Below are positions 8,718 to 17,258 of a DNA stretch of 64,000 bases, piece after piece. The notes beneath the pieces are model-generated. The model ran no database searches. It worked only from the letters and a program-made list of their open reading frames with translations, and was not told where the DNA came from. The stretch comes from JBBITI01 sp963735055 (lineage in GTDB: Bacteria; Chloroflexota; Dehalococcoidia; Dehalococcoidales; UBA2162), in contig CAVTJN010000006.1 of assembly GCA_963735055.1 (NCBI GenBank), positions 201,655 through 265,654 of the forward strand. Reading direction: 5' to 3'. The translations under genes were made by a program, and so were the position numbers. Each line of letters begins with the position of its first letter. Positions within the stretch are counted from its first letter, which is position 1.

Positions 8718-8907
8718 AAGGCCTTTCCGGAGGCTCAAGATTAGGGCCTCCGGGATCATCATAGCATAGAAGCACGGCCAGGAAGGCGCGGTCTGCCCGG
8801 CAAAGCTCACTCTTGAAAGCCCGACTGTCCTTTGCCCTCGATAGTATCCCCGGGCGGTAACGCCAAAAGGGGAGCGTGGATGGCCGGGTCCCCCGATCGG
8901 GTCGAGG

Positions 8908-9073
8908 GCAGGCCCCCGATCAGGTCTGGTCTCCGGTGGTCAAAGGGGACACTCGGCACCAGCGATAGCTTAACCGCAAGCGGTTACCCCTTGACCATTC
9001 CTCGCGACGCTCGGAAGAGGGACGACCATTCTCCGCTGCGCTACGAAGAGGGCAGGCAGGCCCCGCCATGACG
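8908..9073. repeat. Dispersed intergenic repeat, copy 2
   Basis: Near-identical to 1294-1387 over its last 94 bases and clearly related to 1140-1200 upstream. It fills the gap between rlmN and the DUF2318 gene together with the repeat at 9101-9238. The sequence contains GGCAGGCAGGCC and ends in CCGCCATGACG. No coding capacity is evident. Confidence 0.75.
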
Positions 9074-9100
9074 ATAATGAAGCTAGTCATTCCTGCGCAC

Positions 9101-9238
9101 GAGAGGAAGCTTAGACGGGGATTGGAGGTCCGGGTTTCAGATGAGGTGAAGGCCGCCTCGCGGTGATAGTCAGGGATCCGGATTGCTTCGTCGTCCCCTC
9201 CGCCAAAGGCTTCGGGGTTCCTCGCAATGACAGGAGGG
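9101..9238. repeat. About 138-bp dispersed repeat, copy A
   Basis: From GAGAGGAAGCTTAGA to CTCGCAATGACAGGAGGG this sequence closely matches 12525-12663, with scattered substitutions and small indels. The 3' half contains GGATTGCTTCGTCGTCCC, which also occurs at about 1100, and in inverted form at about 44957-45011. Together with copy B it brackets the ABC exporter operon (9302-12449). Confidence 0.8.
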
Positions 9239-9301
9239 CGGCTCCGATGGCGGCCATCGCTGGACCGCCTTCGGTAATTAGCGTACTCGCGCCGCCAGGG
9301 A

Positions 9302-9889
9302 CTAGTCGATGGCCAGCGTCCTGGTGTAGGCGGTGGAGAGATCGGCCATCTTCATGACCAATGTGTCGCCGGAGATCTGGTAGGCTACCGACTCTTTGCT
9401 GTAGCGCACGCAGGCCCCGCTCTTACCTTTGCCACTGACGGCATCAAAGACGGTACCGCAGGAGTTGCACACCAGCGTCCCCTTGGTTAGTTTGAAGCTC
9501 TTGGAACCGCAGGGGGGACAGATATCAGCTCTCACCTGGATGGCGCCATTCCAGACATAGGCCATGTAGCTCGCCTGGCCCTGAGGAGTGTTCACGGCAA
9601 AGCGGGTGTTGAATTTCGCCGCCACATCGGACAGGGGAATCGACACGACGTCCCCGGCCACCTTGGCAGTCAAGGTCGTCGGATCAACCGGACTCGTCGG
9701 GTTTACCAAGGCGGTTGTAGTAGCCGGATTGACGGCGGCGGACGGACTTGTGGTGGCTGTCCCGCCACCCGGAGTCACCGCCTTCGCCTGCCCGGACGAA
9801 CAGCTGTTCAACGCCCCCAGAATCATGGCTGAAACCACCAGAATACCGACTACGCCCAACGCGATTTGCATCCATTTCTTGTTTGCCAT
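9302..9889 (-). CDS. DUF2318-type metal-binding membrane-anchored protein
   Basis: About 195 residues from the ATG at 9889, which follows an AGGAG. An N-terminal membrane segment ends ILGALNSCSS (possible lipobox), then a Thr/Pro/Ala-rich linker. The C-terminal domain has CPPCGSKSFKL and LVCNSCGTVFD, two CxxC pairs like those of DUF2318, a family found with iron permeases and metal-linked exporters. This domain faces outside the membrane. It is the last gene of a four-gene minus-strand operon: permease, ATPase, redoxin, DUF2318. Binding of Fe or another metal is inferred from the Cys pairs. Confidence 0.75.
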   Translation of the reverse strand: MANKKWMQIALGVVGILVVSAMILGALNSCSSGQAKAVTPGGGTATTSPSAAVNPATTTALVNPTSPVDPTTLTAKVAGDVVSIPLSDVAAKFNTRFAVNTPQGQASYMAYVWNGAIQVRADICPPCGSKSFKLTKGTLVCNSCGTVFDAVSGKGKSGACVRYSKESVAYQISGDTLVMKMADLSTAYTRTLAID

Positions 9890-9937
9890 ACCAGTTTCTC
9901 CTGTTCTTGCCAATGTCTTCAAATTGTCACAACCCCT

Positions 9938-10570
9938 TTATTGAACTTGACTACCTACGGAGGCGGCGGACGGAACGCCGGCGGCGACTTTGTCCAGCCT
10001 AACTCCCAGTTCGGCCAGGGTCAGGGCGCCCGAGGCGTCGGTGATGACCTGGTCCTTATCGATGAAGATAAGAGTGGGGTAGCCGAACTGGTCCCGGAAC
10101 CCAGCGTACTTCGCCACTATCGAGTTGTCGGTATCCAAAAGCCAAGCCCAATTCAGGTCGTTGCTCCTGGCGAATTCCCGCAGCGTCTCGGCCGGGCAGC
10201 ACCCGCAGAAAACTGAGACCGGAACGAAGTCGTCCCGCTGCCGGCTGAGCTCCCTGATGGCGATCAGTTGTTCGCTCACGGACCGGTTGATATCAACGCT
10301 GCAGCCATAGTTCACCAGGTTCAGCAGCACCGTCTTGCCCTTAAACTGCTCCAGAGAGACGGACTGGCCGGTCACCACGTCCGTTCCGGTAAAGCCGGGG
10401 GCCGGCACGCCCAGACTATTCTGCGTATTGACCGAGGCCGCCCTGGAGCCACCATTGCCAAGGAACGCCAGGCCGGCGCGGGCAGTATTGATCCCGGCGC
10501 ATCCGGCCAGGACTCCCAGTCCGGCCACCAGTACCAGACCGGCGCCCACGATCTTTGATAGTATCTTCAT
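9938..10570 (-). CDS. TlpA/AhpC-like redoxin lipoprotein lacking a CxxC
   Basis: A 210-residue protein with a signal peptide and lipobox (LAGC, Cys24), then a thioredoxin-fold domain: LGVPAPGFTGTDVVTGQSVS, QFKGKTVLLNLVNYGCSVD and FGYPTLIFIDKDQVI with the cis-Pro. In place of the usual WCxxC it has NYGCSVD with a single Cys, and a separate VFCGCC appears about 30 residues later. It may therefore be a one-Cys or shuffled-Cys oxidoreductase, or a metal or heme-handling relative. It lies 10 bases after the ABC ATPase stop, so it belongs to that operon. The substrate is unknown. Confidence 0.75.
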   Translation of the reverse strand: MKILSKIVGAGLVLVAGLGVLAGCAGINTARAGLAFLGNGGSRAASVNTQNSLGVPAPGFTGTDVVTGQSVSLEQFKGKTVLLNLVNYGCSVDINRSVSEQLIAIRELSRQRDDFVPVSVFCGCCPAETLREFARSNDLNWAWLLDTDNSIVAKYAGFRDQFGYPTLIFIDKDQVITDASGALTLAELGVRLDKVAAGVPSAASVGSQVQ

Positions 10571-10580
10571 TCCGCTCTCC

Positions 10581-11249
10581 TTAATTGAGGACCAGGTCGA
10601 CTACCCGGCCGTCCTTGAGTACGATTGTCTTCCGGGCCCGCTTCGCCGCCTCGGGATTATGAGTCACCATGATGATGGTCCGGCCCTCGGCGTTGAGCTG
10701 GTCAAACAGGTCCAGGATCTCGCTGCCCGTCTTCTGGTCCATGTTCCCGGTCGGCTCGTCGGCCAGCGTGAGCAGGGGGTCATTCACCAGGGCGCGGGCG
10801 ATAGCCACCCGCTGCTGTTCGCCACCGCTCAATTGGCCCGGGCGATGGGTTGCCCGCTTCCCCAGCCCCATCTTCTCCAGCAACTCCATCGCCCGGCCGG
10901 TCTTCTTCTCATCATGGCAAAACGTGAGCGGCAGCAGCACATTCTCCAGCGCCGAGAGTGACGGCAGCAGGTGATACTGCTGAAAGACATAGCTGATCTT
11001 CTGCCGGCGAATACGGACCAGTTCGCTCTCGTCCAGATTGTCGAGACGCTGCCCGTCCAGTACCACTTGCCCGTTGGAAAGACGGTCCAAACCACCGATG
11101 ATATTAAGCAAAGTCGACTTGCCGCTGCCGGAGTGTCCCATCAGGGCGATGAAATCGCCCTTCTCCACTTCAAATGAGATGTTGTCCAGGGCGACGACGC
11201 TTGCTGTCCCCTGACCGTAGACCTTGGAGACCTCTTTAATTTGAAGCAT
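10581..11249 (-). CDS. ABC transporter ATP-binding protein, MacB/LolD type
   Basis: A 222-residue nucleotide-binding domain with Walker A GHSGSGKST (residues 38-46), Q-loop YVFQQYHLLPSLSALENV, signature LSGGEQQRVAIAR, Walker B LLTLADEPTG and the switch His in IIMVTHNPE. The Q-loop and D-loop wording is that of the MacB/LolD/FtsE subgroup, which powers mechanotransmission-type exporters rather than importers. It starts 9 bases after the permease stop and is followed at once by the redoxin lipoprotein, so the three are one transcription unit. Confidence 0.92.
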   Translation of the reverse strand: MLQIKEVSKVYGQGTASVVALDNISFEVEKGDFIALMGHSGSGKSTLLNIIGGLDRLSNGQVVLDGQRLDNLDESELVRIRRQKISYVFQQYHLLPSLSALENVLLPLTFCHDEKKTGRAMELLEKMGLGKRATHRPGQLSGGEQQRVAIARALVNDPLLTLADEPTGNMDQKTGSEILDLFDQLNAEGRTIIMVTHNPEAAKRARKTIVLKDGRVVDLVLN

Positions 11250-11258
11250 ATTCTGACC

Positions 11259-12449
11259 TCAGACCGCCCGGAAGCAGTCGGCAATACGTATTTTGGTGGC
11301 GTGGTGGGCGGGGTATAGTGTGGCCAGAACCGCCACCAGGACGGCCAGCACCAGCGAAAAGGGCAGATAAAGGAGCACGAAACCTACCTTGCTGCCTTCG
11401 AAAATGAGGGGGCCAATTACAAAGGCCAGCAACGTGCCGGCGCCATATCCGAAGATGCCACCGATGATGCCGATGATGATCGCCTCGTAGATGAAGGCGA
11501 GCATGATCTGACGGCGTGAAGCGCCCACCGCCTTCATGATGCCGATGTCCCGGATCCGCTCGTGGACAGACGTCATCAGGGTATTGACCACCCCGAAGCC
11601 GCCCACCAGCAGGGTAATGCCCCCCAACGCCAGCATCAGTTTGTTGATCTTGTCCAGCATCCCCATCTCGGTGGCCGCCACCTGTTTCACGGCGACCGCC
11701 CTGATGCCGGGGATCTCCTTATTGATGGCATCGGCGATAACCTCTACCGGACAGGCGTTGCACAAGGCCCGGATATCGACTGTCGTTAAAAGACCTTCCT
11801 TGTCGAAGGCCGTCTGGGCCGTCTGCAGCGGCACGAAGATCCGGTAGTCATCCCCAGCGCCTGTTTCCGCCAGGATACCGGCCACCGTCATGTTCGAGTC
11901 CTTGATCTGAAAAGTGTCCCCCACTTTCATCTCGAGCAGTTCGGCCGCTGTGGAGCCGACAAGAGCCTCGTTGGCCGCGTCAAGGTACTTGCCCTCGGCC
12001 ACCTGCCACCAGCTCTTTATCCTGGACTCGGCAATGGGGTCGATCCCCGCCAGAATCACGGAAGTGCCTTTTACTTCCGCCTGGAGGAGCAGCTGGGGTG
12101 CGATGGTAGCGATCTCCCCCGCATCCTCGACTTTCAGCGCCCTTCTTATTTCGCCGTCGGTTATTTCCCGTATCAGGGGCAGTTTGTCTTCGGGGATGTA
12201 GTTCTCGCCGACGGTAACCGAGCCCAGGGTGAGATCGCCGAGCCCGGTATCGAGGCTCTTCGTGGCCGGGAGCAACGAGAGGTTGGCGCCATACTTCTCG
12301 AGTTGAGCGTAGATCCGTGCCCGGCCGGCCAGTGCGGTGGTCAGGATTCCGACCACGGTCATCGAGGCGACCACGACGCCGATGGTGGCGTATAGCAGAC
12401 GCTTCTTGCGGCGGGCAACGCCCTTAAGCACAACATGGTGCAGCTTCAT
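11259..12449 (-). CDS. MacB/FtsX-type ABC permease
   Basis: About 396 residues with the standard MacB-like plan: one N-terminal helix (LLYATIGVVVASMTVVGIL), a large periplasmic domain of about 220 residues, then three C-terminal helices including GGFGVVNTLMTSVHERIRDIGIMKAVGASRRQI, of which the last part is the FtsX signature. The periplasmic domain contains CNACPVEVIADAI, with a Cys pair that could bind metal or form a disulfide. The ATG at 12449 has GGAGA seven bases upstream. First gene of the operon with the ATPase, redoxin and DUF2318 proteins. Confidence 0.88.
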   Translation of the reverse strand: MKLHHVVLKGVARRKKRLLYATIGVVVASMTVVGILTTALAGRARIYAQLEKYGANLSLLPATKSLDTGLGDLTLGSVTVGENYIPEDKLPLIREITDGEIRRALKVEDAGEIATIAPQLLLQAEVKGTSVILAGIDPIAESRIKSWWQVAEGKYLDAANEALVGSTAAELLEMKVGDTFQIKDSNMTVAGILAETGAGDDYRIFVPLQTAQTAFDKEGLLTTVDIRALCNACPVEVIADAINKEIPGIRAVAVKQVAATEMGMLDKINKLMLALGGITLLVGGFGVVNTLMTSVHERIRDIGIMKAVGASRRQIMLAFIYEAIIIGIIGGIFGYGAGTLLAFVIGPLIFEGSKVGFVLLYLPFSLVLAVLVAVLATLYPAHHATKIRIADCFRAV

Positions 12450-12524
12450 TACCAATCTCCACGGTTACCAGATCGTGGCATATCACCACAGATTCATTTT
12501 AGGTCCCGCTCCTTAGCCGGGAAT

Positions 12525-12663
12525 GAGAGGAAGCTTAGAGGGAGATTAGAGTTCCGCGGTCTCAGATGAGGTGAAGGGCGCCAGGCGCTGAGAGTTGTGG
12601 ATCCGGATTGCTTCGTCGTCCCCTCCGCCGATGGCTTCGGGGCTCCTCGCAATGACAGGAGGG
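12525..12663. repeat. About 138-bp dispersed repeat, copy B
   Basis: Matches copy A at 9101-9238 along its whole length in the same orientation. It sits between the divergent ABC operon (start 12449) and the response regulator (start 12723), so the promoters of both must lie beside or inside it. Confidence 0.8.
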
Positions 12664-12722
12664 GGATGAATTTGACTCGAATCTCGCCCCGAGTATACAG
12701 TTGAAGTAGAGGACATAACGCG

Positions 12723-13388
12723 ATGCGGCTGCTTGTTGCCGATGACGACCCGGATATCTTGAGTTTCGTCAGGCGGGGTTTGATATTCGAGGGATACGAG
12801 GTGGACACGGCCGCCGATGGCTTGGAAGCCCTGGAGAAGGCCCGTTCCAGCCCGCCCGACCTGGTCATCCTCGATGTCATGATGCCCGGCCTCGACGGTA
12901 TTGAGGTGGCAAAGCGCCTCCGCCAGGCCGGTAAGGTCCCGGTACTCATGCTGACGGCGCGCGGTACCGTGGCCGACAAGGTGGCCGGGCTGGACAGCGG
13001 GGCCGATGATTATCTGGTCAAGCCCTTCGATTTCGATGAGTTGCTGGCCCGGATCCGGGCCCTGTTACGCCGTGGCGAGACACCGGACGCCGGGACGCTC
13101 CGTTTTTCGGACATAACGCTGGACCCCGGCACCATGGAGGTCAGGCGAGGCGGGAAAGCGATCGAGTTGACGGCCCAGGAGTTCAAGTTGCTCGAGTTCC
13201 TCATGCGCCACCCGCGCCAGGTCCTCAAACGAGACCAGATCTACGAGCATGCCTGGGGATACGACTTCGCCGGCGAATCAAACGTCATCGAAGTCTACAT
13301 CCGGTACCTGCGCTCCAAACTGGAAGCCGGTGGCGGGCCGCGCTTGATACAGACGATACGTGGCGTGGGCTACGTACTGAGGGAATAG
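12723..13388 (+). CDS. OmpR/PhoB-family response regulator
   Basis: A 221-residue protein. The receiver domain (residues 1-115) has the acidic pair D7-D8-D9, phospho-acceptor Asp51 in LVILDVMMPGLDG and the conserved Lys in DDYLVKPFDF. The C-terminal winged-helix domain has ELTAQEFKLLEFLMRHPRQV, NVIEVYIRYLRSKLE and TIRGVGYVLRE, typical of OmpR/PhoB DNA-binding proteins. It starts 2 bases upstream of its kinase partner. It is divergent from the ABC-redoxin-DUF2318 operon, which is a likely target by position; that is inference. Confidence 0.95.
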   Translation: MRLLVADDDPDILSFVRRGLIFEGYEVDTAADGLEALEKARSSPPDLVILDVMMPGLDGIEVAKRLRQAGKVPVLMLTARGTVADKVAGLDSGADDYLVKPFDFDELLARIRALLRRGETPDAGTLRFSDITLDPGTMEVRRGGKAIELTAQEFKLLEFLMRHPRQVLKRDQIYEHAWGYDFAGESNVIEVYIRYLRSKLEAGGGPRLIQTIRGVGYVLRE

Positions 13389-13389
13389 C

Positions 13390-14776
13390 ATGCCGATCCG
13401 GTGGCGATTGACACTCTGGTTCTCAGTCATCGTCCTTTCAATTCTGGTGGCCACCGGCGCGGTGCTCTATTTCCAGATGAGCGGCTACCTGTTAAGTGAA
13501 ACCGACAGCAGCCTCAGCGCCTATTCGGCGAGGGTCCACGGCAGCCTCCTGCCGGCGAAGATCGACGGGCCCATCGACTACAACGTGGTCCATTCGCAAT
13601 TACCGGCCATCGACGCCTTCTCCTCGCCCGGCGTCTACGTGGAAATCATCGACCGTTCCGGCAACGTGGTCGTCAAATCAGCCACACTCAGCGATCAGGT
13701 CTTACCGCCGGCCCCGGCTATATCGGACGGGGCACTGGGCGGGCTGGCCTCGTTCGGCACCGTAAGGGCCGGCGACGGGACCAGGGTCCGCATTCTGGCA
13801 ACGCCGCTCTACCTGCAGGATGAGACGCTCGTCCTGGCAGTGGCCCAATCGCTGAAGCTGATGGACACGACCATGGAACGCCTCCGACTGGCGCTGCTGG
13901 GTGGCGTTCTGCTGGCCGTGCTGCTGGTGGCGGTCACGGGGGCGTTGACACTCACCGCGCGCCCTGCGTCCGGTGCAGCGCATCGCCCGCATCGCCCGGG
14001 ACATCGAGCAGAGCGCCGACCTGAGCCGGAGGGTGGGCGAGACCGGGACGGCCGACGAGATCGGCCAACTGGCCACCGTTTTCGACCATATGATCGGGCG
14101 CCTGGAAACGGTGTTCAAGTCGCAGAAGAAATTCATTGCCGATGCTTCCCATGAACTCAGGGGTCCCCTTACCGTCATCCGGGGCAATCTGGACTTGATG
14201 CGCAAGCATCCCGGGCAGGAAAACGCGGCCGAATCCATGAGGGCGATCGAGACCGAGACCACGCGCATGTCCCGAATCGTGGCCGATCTCCTGCTTCTCA
14301 CCGAAGTGGAGACCGAAGGCGAGCCGCGGAAAGAGACCGTCAGGCTGGGGGAAGTGGTGCGCGAGGAAATCGGCCGTATGAGAAGCCTGCCGTTCGGCAG
14401 GAAGATCGGCACCGGACCGACCGAAGACCTGTCCATCACCGGAGACAGCCACCTCATCCATCAGCTCCTCGGGAACCTGCTCGACAACGCCGTCAAACAC
14501 ACCCCGCCGGACGCCGCCATTACGGTGTCGTTGTACCGCGAGGGCGATTGGGCCAGGTTGGATGTGGCCGATACGGGACCGGGCATCGCCCCGGAGCACC
14601 TGCCCCATATCTTCGACCGGTTCTACCGGGCGGACAAGGCGCGCTCGCGTTCCGTGGGCAGCCACGGTCTGGGCCTGGCCATTGTCAAGGGGATCGCCGA
14701 GCGGCACGGCGGAACGGTTACCGCCACCAGTGAGCCGGGCCGGGGCAGCACCTTCAGCGTCCGGCTGAAGATGTAA
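13390..14776 (+). CDS. Sensor histidine kinase, one frameshift
   Basis: Two frames make one kinase of about 461 residues. The N-terminal part has a transmembrane helix (residues 8-30), a periplasmic sensor of about 130 residues and a second helix. After a break at about 13957-13966 the HAMP domain continues (LRPVQRIARIARDIEQSADL), then the H-box ADASHELRGPLTV, N-box NLLDNAVKHTPP, and G boxes ADTGPGIAPEHLPHIFDRF and SHGLGLAIVKGIAERHGG. One base lost or gained near a GCGCGCCC tract explains the break. It partners the regulator just upstream, and its last 23 bases overlap the convergent Cys-tail gene. Confidence 0.9.
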
Positions 14777-15887
14777 GCGGGGCGCACGCCGGGCAACGGT
14801 GCAGGGTCTTTCGGGCGCAACCGGCCGCCCCGCCGCCAGCGCAGGCGCAGGCGCAGGCACAGGCGCACGACACACAGGCGCAAGCACAAGAACTATGAGG
14901 AGCCGCGGCGGCCGCGGCCGCTCTCTCCTGGTTTCTGAGTTGCTGATCCAAGATCACGGCCGACCAGATGGCCGGTGAAATGTAGCCGCCGTAACTGCGA
15001 TCATAGTATCTTCCCTGTTCATCCGGCTGGATATCCTCTTCGATCACGTACTCGCGAAAGCCCTTTTCAGCCTCTTTCTTCTTGCCCGGGTCCAGGGCCA
15101 GTTCTCTTTCGGTGGCCGCGATTCGCTCTTTGAGGGCGGCATCTCGTGCCTGTCGCGCTCGGCGGACAGCAAAAACGATCAGGCCGACGACCGCGGCCCC
15201 GATGAGTATGCCGATGACCGCCGGCCAGGGACTCGGGCCATTCCGGGCCTCCGGCGCCGTGGCCGACAGGAAACTCCCGTCCTGGCTCTCCACCCTGATT
15301 TCGAATCTGTCTCCCGGCTGAAGGTTTGCCTTTTCCCAGGTGATGACATTGTTCGCCGACGAGGCCGGTGACGGATTCACCACCGAGAACGACTCGAGAC
15401 TGACGGGTGAAACCAGCTTTATCTGAAGCCGGTCGGTGCCGGCCCGGTCGTACCAACCCGGAACAAAGTCAACCCGCCATTTCTTTTCCGTGGTCAACCG
15501 TTCCAGGAGCCTGCTCTGCAACACCGTAAAGGTCAGGCTGAACGTGTCGCCGGTCAGATATGTCCGGTTGAGGTCCGCCCGCACCCCGCTCCACCCGCCG
15601 GAGTTGTCGTCGTAGACCCGGGCCGCCGCCCCACTCCACTCTTCCACCACGAAACTGGAGTTCGGCAAGCCCACCGTTATCCAGGGTATGTTCCCGCTGA
15701 GGACCTGCCAGGTCTGCTGGTAGGTGATCCTGACGGCGCCGCTGCTCTGGGGCTCCAGCGTGGTCACGTAGTCCAGTATCCGGTATGTCCCGGTGTCGGC
15801 ATGCACCGGACCGGCCGGGGCCAGGACGGCGGCTAGGGCGAATACTCCAGGGGACAGCCACCGTAACACTGCGGCAAGTGCTCGCAT
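14754..15887 (-). CDS. Membrane-anchored DUF2207-like protein with a Cys-Ala repeat tail
   Basis: About 377 residues from the ATG at 15887, chosen because GGAGG lies 10 bases upstream and the signal peptide (MRALAAVLRWLSPGVFALAA) then starts cleanly. A beta-rich extracytoplasmic domain resembling DUF2207 proteins follows. Next come a transmembrane helix (AVIGILIGAAVVGLIVFAV) and a charged region (FREYVIEEDIQPDEQGRYYD). The last 50 residues contain 11 Cys, arranged as SSCACACVSCACACACACAG, GGAAGC and HRCPAC. The start lies inside the radical SAM gene just upstream (55-base overlap). A tail of alternating Cys-Ala is unusual and could bind metal or be enzymatically modified. Function unknown. 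Confidence 0.7.
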   Translation of the reverse strand: MRALAAVLRWLSPGVFALAAVLAPAGPVHADTGTYRILDYVTTLEPQSSGAVRITYQQTWQVLSGNIPWITVGLPNSSFVVEEWSGAAARVYDDNSGGWSGVRADLNRTYLTGDTFSLTFTVLQSRLLERLTTEKKWRVDFVPGWYDRAGTDRLQIKLVSPVSLESFSVVNPSPASSANNVITWEKANLQPGDRFEIRVESQDGSFLSATAPEARNGPSPWPAVIGILIGAAVVGLIVFAVRRARQARDAALKERIAATERELALDPGKKKEAEKGFREYVIEEDIQPDEQGRYYDRSYGGYISPAIWSAVILDQQLRNQERAAAAAAAPHSSCACACVSCACACACACAGGGAAGCARKTLHRCPACAPLTSSAGR

Positions 15888-17131
15888 TCCCTGCATTCCT
15901 CCCTGTCTTTCAGATACGCCTTTTCCCGGAAACCGATGCATACCGGATGATTCCAGATGCTCGGCCACGGGTCGCGCAGGATATTCCCCACCTTCTCCTT
16001 CATCCAGGACTGGCAGGGTATCACCGAGCCGTCCGGTTCAACCGTCATGTTATACTGGGCCGCCGAACACGACTTGGCCCCGAAACCATACTCGATCGGG
16101 TTGAAAATCCTGTAACAGGTCGGCGAGTACCATTCGAGGCGGACGCCCACTTTCGCTGCCGTCTCCAGAGCTCCAGCCAGCACCACTTTCAGGTCGCCCG
16201 CCGGCAGTTGCCGGAGGTCTTGGCGGGCCGCCGTCCCGCGCCCGCTGCAAATAAGGGTGTTGCAGGCCATCGTTTTGAGCCCCAGGGCGGCGCCACTCAT
16301 CACCAGTTCCGGGAAGGCCGCCGCATTGTCGGTGGTGAGGGTAGTGTTGGTGACTACTTCCAGGCCGCTTTTCAGAGCGGACTCGATACCCTCCCGCGTT
16401 TCCTTCCAAGCTCCGGGTACCCCCACCATCCGGTCGTGAATGGCGGGGTCGGCCGCCTCGATGCTGACCTGGACGTAGTCCAGGCTCACCCGCTTCAGGT
16501 CCGGCGCAAGCCTTCTGAGGCGGCGGCCGTTAGTCACCAGCCCGGTGACAAACTGGCGGGCATGGTCGACCAGTTCCACCAGATCGTCCCGCAAGGTCGG
16601 CTCGCCGCCGGTGAAGACGACTTGCGGGACGCCGCTGTCCCATATCTTGTCAAGCGCTTTCTTCCAGTCCCGGGTCTTCAACTCGGCGACCTTGCGGGGG
16701 CCCCCGGTATAACAGAAGTAGCAGTTGTTGTTGCACTTGTAGGTTATGGCCAGGTCCATCCGCGGCGGCGCCGTCCATAGCCGGGGCTCGGTCGCTTTTG
16801 TCTCCAGTTGGAGGTCGGACACCGGGCAACTACCTGCGGCCACCTGAAACAGTGAGCCGTAGATGCGGTCGAAATCCCGTATCAGCACCGCGGCAGGCAC
16901 GCCCGGGTACTTGTGGTGCATCCGGGCCACGATGCCCTGCTTGAAGTCCCCGGCATCAAGGTCCGACTGATATCCGGACATGACTTCGATAAAAGCTTCG
17001 ATGAACTCGGCGGCCGTCTCGTTCACCAGTAGCAGATTCTGCCCGTTCACCCACAGCATGTTCGGGTCGCCCCGCCTCAAATGGAGGCGCAGTCCCGGTA
17101 CCGTAACGTGCTTCATCGCGGATGTAGCCAT
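15833..17131 (-). CDS. PqqD-like/radical SAM/SPASM peptide-maturase-type protein
   Basis: About 432 residues from the ATG at 17131 (AAGGA upstream). Residues 25-95 look like a PqqD or RRE-type peptide-binding domain. The radical SAM core has CNNNCYFC (C133/C137/C140) and VVFTGGEPTLRDDLV. The C-terminal SPASM region has a Cys at the start (KSCSAAQYN), SVIPCQSW, and ends CRECEHLPQCYGGC, giving auxiliary 4Fe-4S clusters. Enzymes with this plan make thioether or C-C crosslinks in peptides or proteins, and others make cofactors. The gene overlaps the Cys-tail gene, which makes that tail an obvious candidate substrate. The family is clear, the substrate is inference. Confidence 0.82.
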   Translation of the reverse strand: MATSAMKHVTVPGLRLHLRRGDPNMLWVNGQNLLLVNETAAEFIEAFIEVMSGYQSDLDAGDFKQGIVARMHHKYPGVPAAVLIRDFDRIYGSLFQVAAGSCPVSDLQLETKATEPRLWTAPPRMDLAITYKCNNNCYFCYTGGPRKVAELKTRDWKKALDKIWDSGVPQVVFTGGEPTLRDDLVELVDHARQFVTGLVTNGRRLRRLAPDLKRVSLDYVQVSIEAADPAIHDRMVGVPGAWKETREGIESALKSGLEVVTNTTLTTDNAAAFPELVMSGAALGLKTMACNTLICSGRGTAARQDLRQLPAGDLKVVLAGALETAAKVGVRLEWYSPTCYRIFNPIEYGFGAKSCSAAQYNMTVEPDGSVIPCQSWMKEKVGNILRDPWPSIWNHPVCIGFREKAYLKDREECRECEHLPQCYGGCPLEYSP

Positions 17132-17258
17132 GTCCATTCCTTGGTGTGACGTTTTCAATGCGAAGTCTATTACCGGGGAGACGGGGTGTCAACTACGCTG
17201 CGCGCGCCATGACCGGTTGGGCACGAATGCCGCGGAGGCAACAGCCGGGACGGGCCGC

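Noticed and set aside
14820..14900. The GCGCAG hexamer run as a simple microsatellite
   Set aside because: The reading frame through it stays open and gives an ordered Cys-Ala tail followed by GGGAAGC and RCPAC, so I treat it as coding, though slippage may change its length.
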